Assembly (NCBI GenBank): GCA_045104975.1
Contig: JBGCCY010000023.1
Span: forward strand, 9,504-73,503
DNA length: 64,000 nt
Direction of reading: 5' to 3'
From: CAJQQY01 sp045104975
GTDB lineage: Bacteria; Bacteroidota; Bacteroidia; Chitinophagales; Saprospiraceae
The notes under the pieces are model-generated. The model searched no databases and was not told where the DNA came from. It saw nothing but the letters and a program-made list of their open reading frames with translations. Shown here in pieces: positions 1 through 8,362 of this stretch; position 1 is the first letter of the stretch, and each line of letters begins with the position of its first letter. The position numbers and the translations under genes were made by a program.

Positions 1-851
1 ATAATAATAATCATGCGCTTGAAAATCATTGGACACATAAACATCTGTCCAACCATCATTATTCAAATCAGCTGCTACTAAACCTAATCCCCAACCGTGG
101 TTAAATATTCCTACTTTTTTTCCAGATTCAGTATAAGTACCGTCGGCATTTTTAATGTAAAATTTGTCGGTATTCTCATCCGTAGGATTATTGATTTTTG
201 CGATAACTTGCTCTGTCGATTGTCTAAAAACTTTGGGGTGATTCGACAAGTACATATCTAAATCTCCATCTTTATCATAATCAAAAAAGACAGATTGGAT
301 AGATCGATTGCCATCATCAATTCCATATTCGGCAGCTGACTCTTTAAAAGTATTATCTTGATTATTGATAAAGAGCAAATTTTTTCTATCCTTTGGATTC
401 TTTGCCCACCCAGCTCGGCAGACATAAAGATCCGTCCAGCCATCATTGTTGACATCGGTAAAACTTACCCCAGTTTTGCATCCTTTGAATTTATCAATTC
501 CAGAAGATTTACTGATGTCTTTAAATTTAAAATTTCCTAGATTCAAATATAGTTTATCTGCCTTTTGAGTGGAAGTAAAATATACATCTGGCAAGTCGTC
601 ATTATTAATATCAACTAGTGCAACTCCGCCACCATTATATAGATAGGTATAGCCAAAATAATTAATCTCGTCATTTTCTACAATCCGATTACTGAAATAT
701 AGATTGGTTTTCTTTGGATGAGTTTCGGTAAAAACCGTTGATTCCGTCTTTGGAGTTTCTTCTTTGGTTTCATTTTCTTTGAGCTGTTTGCTCTCATTAG
801 TACAGCCAAAAAGCAAACAAAGAAGTATTGATAAGTATAAATATTTCATTC
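1..851 (-). CDS. FG-GAP/VCBS repeat lipoprotein (3' partial)
   Basis: The reverse-strand frame starts with ATG at 851 and stays open to the window edge, so the C-terminus is missing. The first 16 residues form a lipoprotein signal ending in LLFGC (Cys16), which predicts export and lipid anchoring. After an acidic/Lys-rich linker come repeated Ca-binding-like motifs such as VDINNDDLPDVYF, TDVNNDGWTDLYV, DYDKDGDLDMYLSN and ADLNNDGWTDVYV, each about 50-60 residues apart. These are typical of VCBS/FG-GAP beta-propeller repeats in CRTAC1/ASPIC-UnbV-like proteins of Bacteroidota. The family is cell-surface or secreted; the ligand is unknown. The family call is confident, but the function and total length cannot be read here. 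Confidence 0.85.
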
Positions 852-1040
852 CTGATATTTAAATAATGATATGTTTTTTCCAAAATAATAATCCAAGAAT
901 CAAACCAATCATATTGATTCATATGCTATATGAAAAACTACGAGTTTGATAATCAAGAAAATTTGATGAGGATTTATTCTGTTGAGATGTCAATTTCGCT
1001 AATATATAAATTTTGCATTAAAAATTAAGTAATGGAACCA

Positions 1041-2351
1041 TTATAAAGCAGCTGCTCCTTGTTGTGCTTCTCTCAATTTTTCATCTATCGCAGCTCCAGG
1101 ATGAAACCGCTGATATTCTTGAAGATAAGCTATCGCAACATCATATCTTCCAAGTCTTAAATTTGCCACTCCGATATTATATGAAATCATTGCTTTTTGA
1201 TCTGGAGGCAAAGTGGTCAATAGTCTACTCCTTTCAAATAAAATAATTGCAGTAATATAATTTCCATTATCAAAATGAGCAGCACCCCTTCGAAAAATTT
1301 GCGTTGCTCTTTCTTCATCTGTTGCACCTGCGTCCTCCACCTCATAAGAATCCATACCTATGCCTTGTCTAGCTTCAGCAATTCTAGTCTCAGCGTCTTC
1401 ACGATCAGGATTATGTCTTTTATAAATTTCGAAATAGTAATTAGCAGTAGCCACCCATCGAATTTTCAAACAAGCCATGGCAATATTATAACTAACCATT
1501 CCCATTCGGTGTTGCGGACCATTCTGCATTTCATCAGTCTGCATTAATCGTTGAAATTTGGTAATAGCTTCTCGGTACTCACCATTTTCATAAAGCGCAT
1601 TCGCTTCTAAAAAAAGCTCTCTTGGAGATGATGTATTTTCCGCTACTTGAGTTGCTGGTTCTTCTTGGCGTTGAACAATATTTTTTACGTCTCCATTTTG
1701 TTGTACTACATGTGTCAACTCATGCGCCAGTAATCGTTTGCCTTCTTTACTATTTGGACTAAATTTATTTTGATTAAAATAAACATCTTTCCCATGAGTA
1801 AATGCCTGCGCTCCAAGGTCTTTATTCATCCCTTCCGCTTGACTACCTGTATGAATTTTCACTTGACTAAAATCTGCTCCGATAGCAGATTCCATTTCTA
1901 TTTGAGTAGACTTTGATAAGGAAGCACCACCACCTTTACTTTGATTTAATTTTTTGGCAACATTTGGACTTGCTGTTTTTGGATCGGATGTATTCGATTT
2001 AGTCTGAAGAGATTCTTCCTCTTCCATCAGTTGCAATGGCTCTTCTTCCTCGGTCTTCATCTGTAGTGGTTCTTCTTCCTCTGCCCCTCCCTTTCTTTGA
2101 ATAGAAGAAATCTCTTTATTTTGAACAGATGGAGCAATACTAGATTGATTGACAACTGCATCTGCCACAGCATCAGCTTCCACTTCATATTTATCACCAG
2201 GCTGCCCAACGGTTAATTTAGTTTGAAAAAAAGGTTGCTCCGTTTTAGTCTGAATAGATGTATCAGACGCTTTAGTGAAGAAGGGTTTTTTATCTCCTTG
2301 ATTCGTGTGAGGATTATGGTGCTGGCGGAATTTAGATATACGCTCTTTCAT
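1041..2351 (-). CDS. DUF4157 (eCIS-associated) protein with TPR C-terminus
   Basis: A 436-residue protein without a signal peptide. Residues about 45-65 carry the LTVGQPGDKYEVEADAVAD motif that precedes DUF4157 domains. Residues 90-117 are a glutamate-rich low-complexity tract with three imperfect EEEEPLQ units. Residues 150-220 form the DUF4157 core (ADFSQVKIHTG, AFTHGKDVYF) ending in HELTH at 210-214, a zinc-metallopeptidase-like HExxH. Residues about 244-430 are helical TPR-like repeats (ALYENGEYREAITKF, AAHFDNGNYITAIILFE). DUF4157 proteins are known mostly as effectors or accessories of extracellular contractile injection systems. No tube, sheath or baseplate gene is visible here, so it is an orphan or its locus is elsewhere. 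Whether it is a protease is unproven. Confidence 0.85.
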   Translation of the reverse strand: MKERISKFRQHHNPHTNQGDKKPFFTKASDTSIQTKTEQPFFQTKLTVGQPGDKYEVEADAVADAVVNQSSIAPSVQNKEISSIQRKGGAEEEEPLQMKTEEEEPLQLMEEEESLQTKSNTSDPKTASPNVAKKLNQSKGGGASLSKSTQIEMESAIGADFSQVKIHTGSQAEGMNKDLGAQAFTHGKDVYFNQNKFSPNSKEGKRLLAHELTHVVQQNGDVKNIVQRQEEPATQVAENTSSPRELFLEANALYENGEYREAITKFQRLMQTDEMQNGPQHRMGMVSYNIAMACLKIRWVATANYYFEIYKRHNPDREDAETRIAEARQGIGMDSYEVEDAGATDEERATQIFRRGAAHFDNGNYITAIILFERSRLLTTLPPDQKAMISYNIGVANLRLGRYDVAIAYLQEYQRFHPGAAIDEKLREAQQGAAAL

Positions 2352-2489
2352 AATTAATTTTTATTTTCAAATGGTTCCCAAATAAATAACTTTAGGATTA
2401 TTATTTTTTAAAAATAAAAAAATAACTCCGAAAACATATTGTAATAAATATTTATTTATTTAATTTAACAAAAGGAATTAAATGTTGAA

Positions 2490-2523
2490 AAAACAAAAAC
2501 CTGATAATCAAACGATTATCAGG
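2490..2523 (-). terminator. Hairpin terminator downstream of the 2569-4209 gene
   Basis: A perfect 10-bp inverted repeat (2500-2509 with 2514-2523, loop of 4) is followed, reading the minus strand, by a T-rich run. It lies 46 bases after the stop of the upstream minus-strand gene. Its sequence closely matches the terminator of the initiator tRNA at 4282-4314. Confidence 0.75.
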
Positions 2524-2543
2524 CTTTCTTTATAGCCGAAGCA
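2500..2543. repeat. Degenerate copy of tRNA-fMet 3' end plus terminator
   Basis: These 44 bases match 4290-4333 at 39 positions by eye. The matched segment covers the tRNA terminator hairpin and the last 11 bases of the tRNA gene. The two copies are direct repeats 1790 bases apart and bracket one gene (2569-4209). This could be an old attachment-site duplication or the remains of a tandem tRNA copy. Confidence 0.6.
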
Positions 2544-2568
2544 AATAAGAATCTGAACTTTCTCCTGC

Positions 2569-4209
2569 CTATTTAGATAAACTTAAGCTGCCTAATTTTG
2601 CTTTAGGTTTCTTGAATAAAACAAGTTTTTTAAAAAGGAAATAAACATTCAGAGACCTTTTATCAAAAAAACTATTGTTTACTTCAAGTGAAAAATCTCC
2701 AAATTCTCCATCTAAAAAAAGCGTTTCAGTATTTATAGTTTCTCCTGACTCTGATGAAATAACCGTCTTGTCAAAACCAATTTTGCTATGCTTCTCATTT
2801 AAAAGTTTATTCATTCCTTTCAATTGATCTTTCTTAAAAGTATTATAAAAAAAGACTAATTCCTTTTGAGCATTAAACCCAAAAATATTTGAAGTATAGG
2901 AGGAATAGGCAGACATTCCACCTTGCGTATGAAATTCTTTTGGAATTTTTGTCATCCATTCTTGTTCTCCAGAAAAAGTCATTTTCCCAACAAGTAAATC
3001 ATCTGTTGCAAAACGATCCGGAGCATTTTTTCCTGTTCCTTTCTTTTTATACTGATATTCTGCCACGAAATAAAAAGACTGATCTTCTTCATCAATTAGT
3101 AAATTAGTAAAACGATAAGGCAGAAACATCGCCTTCATACTTTCCTCTTTTTTAGAATTTCGTTTCTTTTTAGAATTTCGCTCCCGTCCCTTTTTAATTA
3201 TTTCAGGTAAAGTCTTTTCAGGATCGAGTTGATAATCCTTATGTAATTTCATCTCGCCTGTTGATGAATATTTGGTAAAGAATAACGAGGGTGTTTTATC
3301 AGAGCAAGTTCCGACAAAGAATAATTCATCTTCTTGAGACATGAATAAACTTCCTTCTAAAAAATCTTTCCCTTCTAATTTCGTTTCTATTTCCTCTAAA
3401 TCTTGACTTTGACTTACTTTGTATAAATGACCATAATGTGCCTTATCAGTCTTTTTGAATAAATCATTAAACTTAACTTGAATTTCATCAATGGTTGTAA
3501 AGTCAGAAGACTCCTTCGCTAGGATATAAACCTGACCATTATTATCAATCTCAAAATCCCAAACAAAAAACTGTTTTTCATCATATTTAATTTCTATTAA
3601 TTTCTCAAAAACTATTTGCGCATTTTCGTCAAAAACAGCCAACTGGAATTGCTTCTTATTTCCTTTTTTGTGTAGGTTCACGGAATGACAAAACGCTAAG
3701 AATCTTTTATTTCTACTCATTTTAAATCCTTCGCTATCGTAGTTCTTTTTAGAAAAACCAATCATCCAAGTATTGTCATCATAATCAAAACTGTAAAAAT
3801 CTTTCAAGTTATTTTCTTCAATTCCTTTGCTTAAATCCACACATTTCAAATTGATTAAGTTCTTTTTCTTATTGTGAGAATATGCAATTAGCAAATCTTT
3901 GTTTTGAAAATTAATCACCTCTTTAAATAGGATTGGATATTTTCCATCTTTCCAGTTGATAAGAATTTCCTTTTCTAACTGGAGATCCTTATTGATTTCA
4001 TAGAGACTGTATTGTTTAGTATGATTTCTATCCCAATTGGAATAATAGATACTTTTATCTGTTGAGCCTAATAAGATTTGGTCGTAAAAAATTCTCTTAT
4101 TTTTGGCAGGCACGAACTCTTCTCCAAAAGAAATATCTTTTGTTGTGATTTGACTACTTACTTGAATAAGAATTAATAATGAAAGGAAGGTGAAAATTAT
4201 TTTTTTCAA
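2569..4209 (-). CDS. Exported protein of unknown function
   Basis: A 546-residue protein that I do not recognise. The N-terminus (Lys-Lys followed by about 16 hydrophobic residues and SSQ) is a standard signal peptide. The body is rich in beta-type stretches with repeated aromatic/charged blocks (for example ILAKESSDFTTIDEIQVKF), so a propeller-like fold is possible but unproven. A very basic insert, KKGRERNSKKKRNSKKEE, lies around residues 343-360 and is probably a surface loop. No T9SS sorting domain is evident at the C-terminus. It stands alone between two copies of a tRNA-fMet 3'-end/terminator sequence, which may mean it arrived by insertion. Cellular role unknown. Confidence 0.8.
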   Translation of the reverse strand: MKKIIFTFLSLLILIQVSSQITTKDISFGEEFVPAKNKRIFYDQILLGSTDKSIYYSNWDRNHTKQYSLYEINKDLQLEKEILINWKDGKYPILFKEVINFQNKDLLIAYSHNKKKNLINLKCVDLSKGIEENNLKDFYSFDYDDNTWMIGFSKKNYDSEGFKMSRNKRFLAFCHSVNLHKKGNKKQFQLAVFDENAQIVFEKLIEIKYDEKQFFVWDFEIDNNGQVYILAKESSDFTTIDEIQVKFNDLFKKTDKAHYGHLYKVSQSQDLEEIETKLEGKDFLEGSLFMSQEDELFFVGTCSDKTPSLFFTKYSSTGEMKLHKDYQLDPEKTLPEIIKKGRERNSKKKRNSKKEESMKAMFLPYRFTNLLIDEEDQSFYFVAEYQYKKKGTGKNAPDRFATDDLLVGKMTFSGEQEWMTKIPKEFHTQGGMSAYSSYTSNIFGFNAQKELVFFYNTFKKDQLKGMNKLLNEKHSKIGFDKTVISSESGETINTETLFLDGEFGDFSLEVNNSFFDKRSLNVYFLFKKLVLFKKPKAKLGSLSLSK

Positions 4210-4281
4210 TTTGTTTATGTTTTTTGTTTTGAAGATGGGAACTAAGGTAAATAATAAAATATTGGAAAGGCTTCCTAAAAC

Positions 4282-4314
4282 GACAAAAGCCCGATAATCA
4301 AATGATTATCAGGC
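4282..4314 (-). terminator. Terminator of tRNA-fMet
   Basis: The stem 4289-4299 with 4304-4314 (one mismatch, loop of 4) is followed on the minus strand by TTTTGTCGTTTT. It starts 9 bases past the 3' end of the tRNA, which suits intrinsic termination of a single tRNA transcript. Confidence 0.75.
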
Positions 4315-4322
4315 TTTCTTTG

Positions 4323-4395
<73 letters not shown>

Positions 4396-4447
4396 ATATT
4401 ACCATTCAATAACGACTAATAAGCTTTTTCTATTCATTAATAGTTGA

Positions 4448-4462
4448 CCACTCTGCGATATT
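4448..4462. repeat. Remnant of tRNA-fMet 5' end
   Basis: Fifteen bases match 4386-4400 (the tRNA 5' end plus five upstream bases) at 14 positions. It sits 53 bases upstream of the intact gene. Together with the 3'-end copy at 2500-2543 it suggests past duplication or rearrangement at this tRNA. Confidence 0.4.
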
Positions 4463-4538
4463 GGATTGCAAAAGTAAAGTCTTTTTTGAATTAAACAAAC
4501 AATTTCCAACTTATTTCTAAAGTTAATTTTAAATAATT

Positions 4539-4546
4539 TAATTTTG
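4539..4546 (+). promoter_or_regulatory. Bacteroidota -7 element (TAATTTTG)
   Basis: The octamer matches the Bacteroidota housekeeping consensus TAnnTTTG. A transcript would start near 4552, after the ATG at 4544 and before the ATG at 4592. This supports 4592 as the start of the aminotransferase gene. Confidence 0.5.
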
Positions 4547-4591
4547 CATCGCTTTAGGATATTCCTCTTTTACCAATTAGCATTTATATCT

Positions 4592-5809
4592 ATGAAAAAA
4601 ATACCTTTTTCTCCTCCCAAAATGGATCAAGCAATTGTCGATGAAGTCGTCGCTACCTTGAATTCAGGTTGGATTACTACTGGTCCTCGAACGAAAGCAC
4701 TCGAAAAGGAAGTAGAAAAATTGGCTCAAGTTCCTCGTGTCCTTTGCGTTAATTCCTGCACCGGAGGTTTGGAATTGATGATGAGATGGTTGGGAATTCA
4801 AGAAGGAGATGAAGTGATTGTTCCTGCCTTTACTTATTGTGCAACTGCCAATGTCGTTTTACATTGTGGAGCAACACCAGTTATGGTCGATGTCAAACCA
4901 GACGATTTTACCATCGACATCGAAGCAGTAAAAAATGCGATAACTCCAAAAACTAAAGTAATCGTTCCTGTCGATTTGGGTGGAATGCCGGTGGACTATG
5001 CTGAGCTTTTAAGCTTGGTCAAATCCGATGATATCAAAAATCAATTTCAACCTCGCACAGATATTCAAATACAATTAAATCGAATCGCCGTCATCACCGA
5101 TGCCGCACATTCTGTTGGAGCCAGTTATCTTGGTCAACCTGCAGCGATGCAAGCTGATGTCACGGTCTTTTCTTTTCATGCAGTCAAAAATTTAACTACG
5201 GCAGAAGGCGGCGCAATTTGTTTGAACTTGCCAAGTAGTTTTGATGCTGATCAAATTTATACTCAGCTAAATACCAAAACGGTTCATGGTCAATCAAAAG
5301 ATGCTTTAGCTAAATTTGGAAAAAACTCTTGGGAATATGATGTCGTCGAAGTCGGTTATAAATTCAATATGCCTGATATTTTAGCAGCAATCGGATTGGT
5401 TGAAATTAAAAGATACCAAGTAGAAACTTTAACTAAACGTAAAGCGATTTTTGATCTTTACACGCAACTTTTATTGAAGTATAATTGGGCAGAATTACCC
5501 GTTTACGAAACAGATAAAAAGGTTTCTTCTTACCATTTGTATTTATTGCGAATTAAAAATATTTCCTTGGAGCAGCGCAATGCTATCATCAATCGTATTT
5601 TCGAGGCAGGTGTTTCGGTCAATGTTCACTACAAACCTTTGCCAGAGTTAACTCTCTATAAGTCAATGGGTTACGAGTCGAAAAACTATCCTGTTTCGTT
5701 AGATACTTTTCATCGAGTGATTACATTACCCGTTTTTTATGATTTGGAAAAAGAGCAAGTGGAACGAGTGGTTGAGGTAGTTGTGGAAGCGGTGGAACAT
5801 TTTTTATAA
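4592..5809 (+). CDS. DegT/DnrJ/EryC1-family sugar aminotransferase
   Basis: The 405-residue PLP enzyme transfers an amino group to a nucleotide-linked 4-keto sugar. The N-terminal PFSPPKMDQAIVDEVV, the LCVNSCTGGLELMMR cofactor-phosphate region, the aspartate of ITDAAHSVGA and the Schiff-base lysine in FHAVKNLTTAEGGA (Lys199) are all present, and the length suits the family (about 370-410). An in-frame ATG at 4544 would add 16 residues, but it overlaps a probable promoter, and the protein alignment starts at MKKIPFSPP, so 4592 is chosen. The next two genes (priming sugar transferase and PglF/CapD-like dehydratase) follow after 17 and 64 bases, so this is probably the PglE-like step of a surface-glycan amino-sugar pathway. 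The exact sugar is unknown. Confidence 0.9.
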   Translation: MKKIPFSPPKMDQAIVDEVVATLNSGWITTGPRTKALEKEVEKLAQVPRVLCVNSCTGGLELMMRWLGIQEGDEVIVPAFTYCATANVVLHCGATPVMVDVKPDDFTIDIEAVKNAITPKTKVIVPVDLGGMPVDYAELLSLVKSDDIKNQFQPRTDIQIQLNRIAVITDAAHSVGASYLGQPAAMQADVTVFSFHAVKNLTTAEGGAICLNLPSSFDADQIYTQLNTKTVHGQSKDALAKFGKNSWEYDVVEVGYKFNMPDILAAIGLVEIKRYQVETLTKRKAIFDLYTQLLLKYNWAELPVYETDKKVSSYHLYLLRIKNISLEQRNAIINRIFEAGVSVNVHYKPLPELTLYKSMGYESKNYPVSLDTFHRVITLPVFYDLEKEQVERVVEVVVEAVEHFL

Positions 5810-5826
5810 ATAAAAATCCTTCTAGA

Positions 5827-6417
5827 TTGAAGCGAATATTCGACATATTATTTTCTGTAAGTGTATTGTTATTACTTTTTCCAATTTTGTTCATCATTGG
5901 TATTTCGATTATTTTGGAATCACGTGGTGGAATGTTTTTTTCTCAAAAGAGAATAGGAAAAAATGAACGACCATTTCAAATTTTAAAATTCAGAACCATG
6001 TTTGTAGACTCTGAGAAAAAAGGTCAAATTACCGTTGGAGATCGAGATCCAAGAATTACACAAGTTGGTTTTTTTTTGAGAAAATATAAACTGGATGAGT
6101 TACCGCAATTTTGGAATGTGTTGATTGGAGAAATGAGCATTGTTGGCCCAAGACCAGAAGTACCTTATTATGTTAACTTTTATGATAAAAATCAAAGGCA
6201 GGTTTTTGAAGTAAATCCTGGAATTACAGATTACGCTTCATTAAAATATTTTGATGAAAATGTATTGTTAGGAAAAAGCGAAAATCCAGAACAAACTTAC
6301 ATCAAAGAAATTATGCCAGCCAAATTAGTACTCAATTTGGAGTATGTTAACCAGCATAGTTTTTTTACAGATTTAAAAATCATTGGAAAAACGGCTTTGA
6401 AGATTTTTCAAAAATGA
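5827..6417 (+). CDS. Priming sugar-phosphate transferase (PglC/WcaJ-type, PF02397)
   Basis: A 196-residue monotopic membrane enzyme that moves a sugar-1-phosphate from a nucleotide sugar to undecaprenyl phosphate. It has the short N-terminal hydrophobic helix (about residues 3-30), FSQKRIGKNERPFQILKFRTM with conserved basic residues, KYKLDELPQFWNVLIG and MSIVGPRPEVPYY, all hallmarks of the bacterial sugar transferase domain. The length fits the minimal PglC type, not the long WbaP type. The start is TTG at 5827; no in-frame ATG precedes the conserved N-terminus, and the gene begins 17 bases after the aminotransferase stop, so translational coupling is likely. It probably starts lipid-linked assembly of the sugar made by its neighbours. 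Confidence 0.9.
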   Translation: MKRIFDILFSVSVLLLLFPILFIIGISIILESRGGMFFSQKRIGKNERPFQILKFRTMFVDSEKKGQITVGDRDPRITQVGFFLRKYKLDELPQFWNVLIGEMSIVGPRPEVPYYVNFYDKNQRQVFEVNPGITDYASLKYFDENVLLGKSENPEQTYIKEIMPAKLVLNLEYVNQHSFFTDLKIIGKTALKIFQK

Positions 6418-6481
6418 AAAATCTAAAACATTGGACGTCTTAGGAAACGTTCAACAAATTCACCTTTACTAAAAACAAAAA

Positions 6482-8356
6482 ATGCAGCAAATCTCTCGTT
6501 GGGGAATATTAATTATTGATATTGGAATCATCGTCTTCTCGTTGGTGCTAGCGCATCTTTTGCGCTTCAATTTCAATATGCCAACGACAGAAGATTACGA
6601 CAATTTATTGTACGGAACACCTGTGATGATTGCTGTTCGAGTCTTAACTTTTTTTATTTTTAAAACTTACGCAGGGATAATTTTACACACGAGTATTGAA
6701 GATGCCCAACGGATTTTTTGGGCAGTTCTGAGTGGAAGTGTTTTTATGGCGACTTTGGGCAACATAGGTTTTTACTATTCGACTGGACATTTTGCGCTCC
6801 CCTACTCCATCTTAATTATTGATTTTTTGGTTTCTATTTTTATGCTCACCGCATATCGAGCGTTGGTGAAAATTTTATATATCGAATTTCGAAATGGAAA
6901 AAAAGATAAAAAGTTTGTAGCCGTTTACGGCGCAGGCGAAACTGGAATCACCACCAAAACAGCTTTGGAAAGAGACATGGGAAATAAATTTTCCGTCAAT
7001 GCATTTTTTGATAACAATAGTAATTATCGAAAAAAACGATTGCTTGGTGTTCCAATTTATCCTGGAAAATTTTTAGAAAGATACCTCTTAGCGAATCATC
7101 CCCAACTTTTAGTCATCGCTGATAACAATATATCTACGGATAAAAAACAAGAGATCATCGAACTCTGTTTGAAGTATAATGTCAAAGTTAGAAATGTTCC
7201 TCCAGTCGAAAAATGGATCAACGGAGAACTCAGTTTACAGCAAATCAAAGAAATCAAAATCGACGATTTACTCGAGCGTGATCCTATCCAGTTAGACTGG
7301 GAAAACATCGAAAACCAACTCAAAAACAAAACGATTTTAATCACCGGTGCAGCAGGTTCTATCGGTAGTGAAATTGCTCGACAAGTCATGCGTTTTCATC
7401 CAAAACTTTTAGTACTTTTGGATCAAGCAGAAACCCCACTTTATGAACTCGACATCGAACTTAACAATACATTCCCGCATCTAAAACATGAAGTCGTCAT
7501 TGGAGATATTCGCAACCATGAACGAATGCATAATGTATTTAGATCTTTTCAACCTGACATTGTTTATCATGCTGCAGCTTACAAACATGTTCCAATGATG
7601 GAAGACAATCCATCTGAGGCCATTCTGACAAATGTAGGTGGAACAAGCATCACAGCCGATTTAGCCACAGAATTCAAAGTGGAAAAATTTGTTTTTGTCA
7701 GTACCGACAAAGCTGTGAATCCAACCAACATCATGGGCGCAAGCAAACGGATGGCAGAAATCTATGTGCAATCTTTAAATCGTTCTATTTCTACTAACAA
7801 TACATTTACAAAATTTATCACAACTCGTTTTGGAAACGTTTTAGGGAGTAATGGTTCAGTCATTCCTTTGTTCAAAAAACAAATTGCATCAGGCGGACCA
7901 GTCACGGTGACGCATCCTGAAATGACTCGATATTTCATGACGATTCCAGAAGCATGTCAATTAGTTCTGGAAGCTGGCTGCATGGGAAAAGGAGGAGAGA
8001 TTTATGTATTCGACATGGGGAAATCTATCAAGATTTTAGACCTCGCCAAACGTATGATCCGACTTTCAGGATTGGAACTAGGGAAGGACATTCAGATCAC
8101 TTTTACAGGTTTACGACCTGGCGAAAAATTGTATGAAGAGTTACTCAATCCTGCCGAAACAAGTTTACCCAATCATCATCAAAAAATTATGATTGCCACG
8201 GTTCGGCAATATGATTTTGAAAAAGTAAAAATTGTAGTCAACGAACTCACTCATCTTTTTGGCAAACAAAATAACAACGACCTCGTCAAAATTTTAAAAA
8301 AATATATTCCTGAGTATAAAAGTAACAACTCGATTTTTGAGGAATTGGACAAATAG
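6482..8356 (+). CDS. PglF/CapD-type nucleotide-sugar 4,6-dehydratase
   Basis: A 624-residue membrane enzyme. Four hydrophobic segments occupy about residues 8-130. A first nucleotide-binding-like domain (VAVYGAGETGITT) follows, then the catalytic SDR domain starting at GAAGSIG (289-295). Further SDR motifs are HAAAYKHVPMMEDNP, VSTDKAVNPTN and MGASKR; Met-Gly-Ala-Ser-Lys replaces the classical Tyr-xxx-Lys, as in PglF/CapD enzymes. The family converts UDP-GlcNAc to a 4-keto-6-deoxy sugar, the substrate of the aminotransferase encoded two genes upstream. No PglD-like acetyltransferase is seen nearby, so the final sugar may be the free amine or acetylated by an enzyme elsewhere. It ends six bases from the stop of the convergent TIR protein gene. 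Confidence 0.92.
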   Translation: MQQISRWGILIIDIGIIVFSLVLAHLLRFNFNMPTTEDYDNLLYGTPVMIAVRVLTFFIFKTYAGIILHTSIEDAQRIFWAVLSGSVFMATLGNIGFYYSTGHFALPYSILIIDFLVSIFMLTAYRALVKILYIEFRNGKKDKKFVAVYGAGETGITTKTALERDMGNKFSVNAFFDNNSNYRKKRLLGVPIYPGKFLERYLLANHPQLLVIADNNISTDKKQEIIELCLKYNVKVRNVPPVEKWINGELSLQQIKEIKIDDLLERDPIQLDWENIENQLKNKTILITGAAGSIGSEIARQVMRFHPKLLVLLDQAETPLYELDIELNNTFPHLKHEVVIGDIRNHERMHNVFRSFQPDIVYHAAAYKHVPMMEDNPSEAILTNVGGTSITADLATEFKVEKFVFVSTDKAVNPTNIMGASKRMAEIYVQSLNRSISTNNTFTKFITTRFGNVLGSNGSVIPLFKKQIASGGPVTVTHPEMTRYFMTIPEACQLVLEAGCMGKGGEIYVFDMGKSIKILDLAKRMIRLSGLELGKDIQITFTGLRPGEKLYEELLNPAETSLPNHHQKIMIATVRQYDFEKVKIVVNELTHLFGKQNNNDLVKILKKYIPEYKSNNSIFEELDK

Positions 8357-8362
8357 GTTTTA

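Noticed and set aside
1041..2351. A contractile injection locus around the DUF4157 gene
   Set aside because: No sheath, tube, baseplate or AAA gene is present within the window, so only the single protein is reported.
4544..4591. Upstream ATG extending the aminotransferase by 16 residues
   Set aside because: It overlaps the TAATTTTG promoter element, and family similarity starts only at the ATG at 4592.
8357..8362. A shared operon of sugar genes and the TIR protein
   Set aside because: They are convergent on opposite strands, only six bases apart; no functional link can be read.
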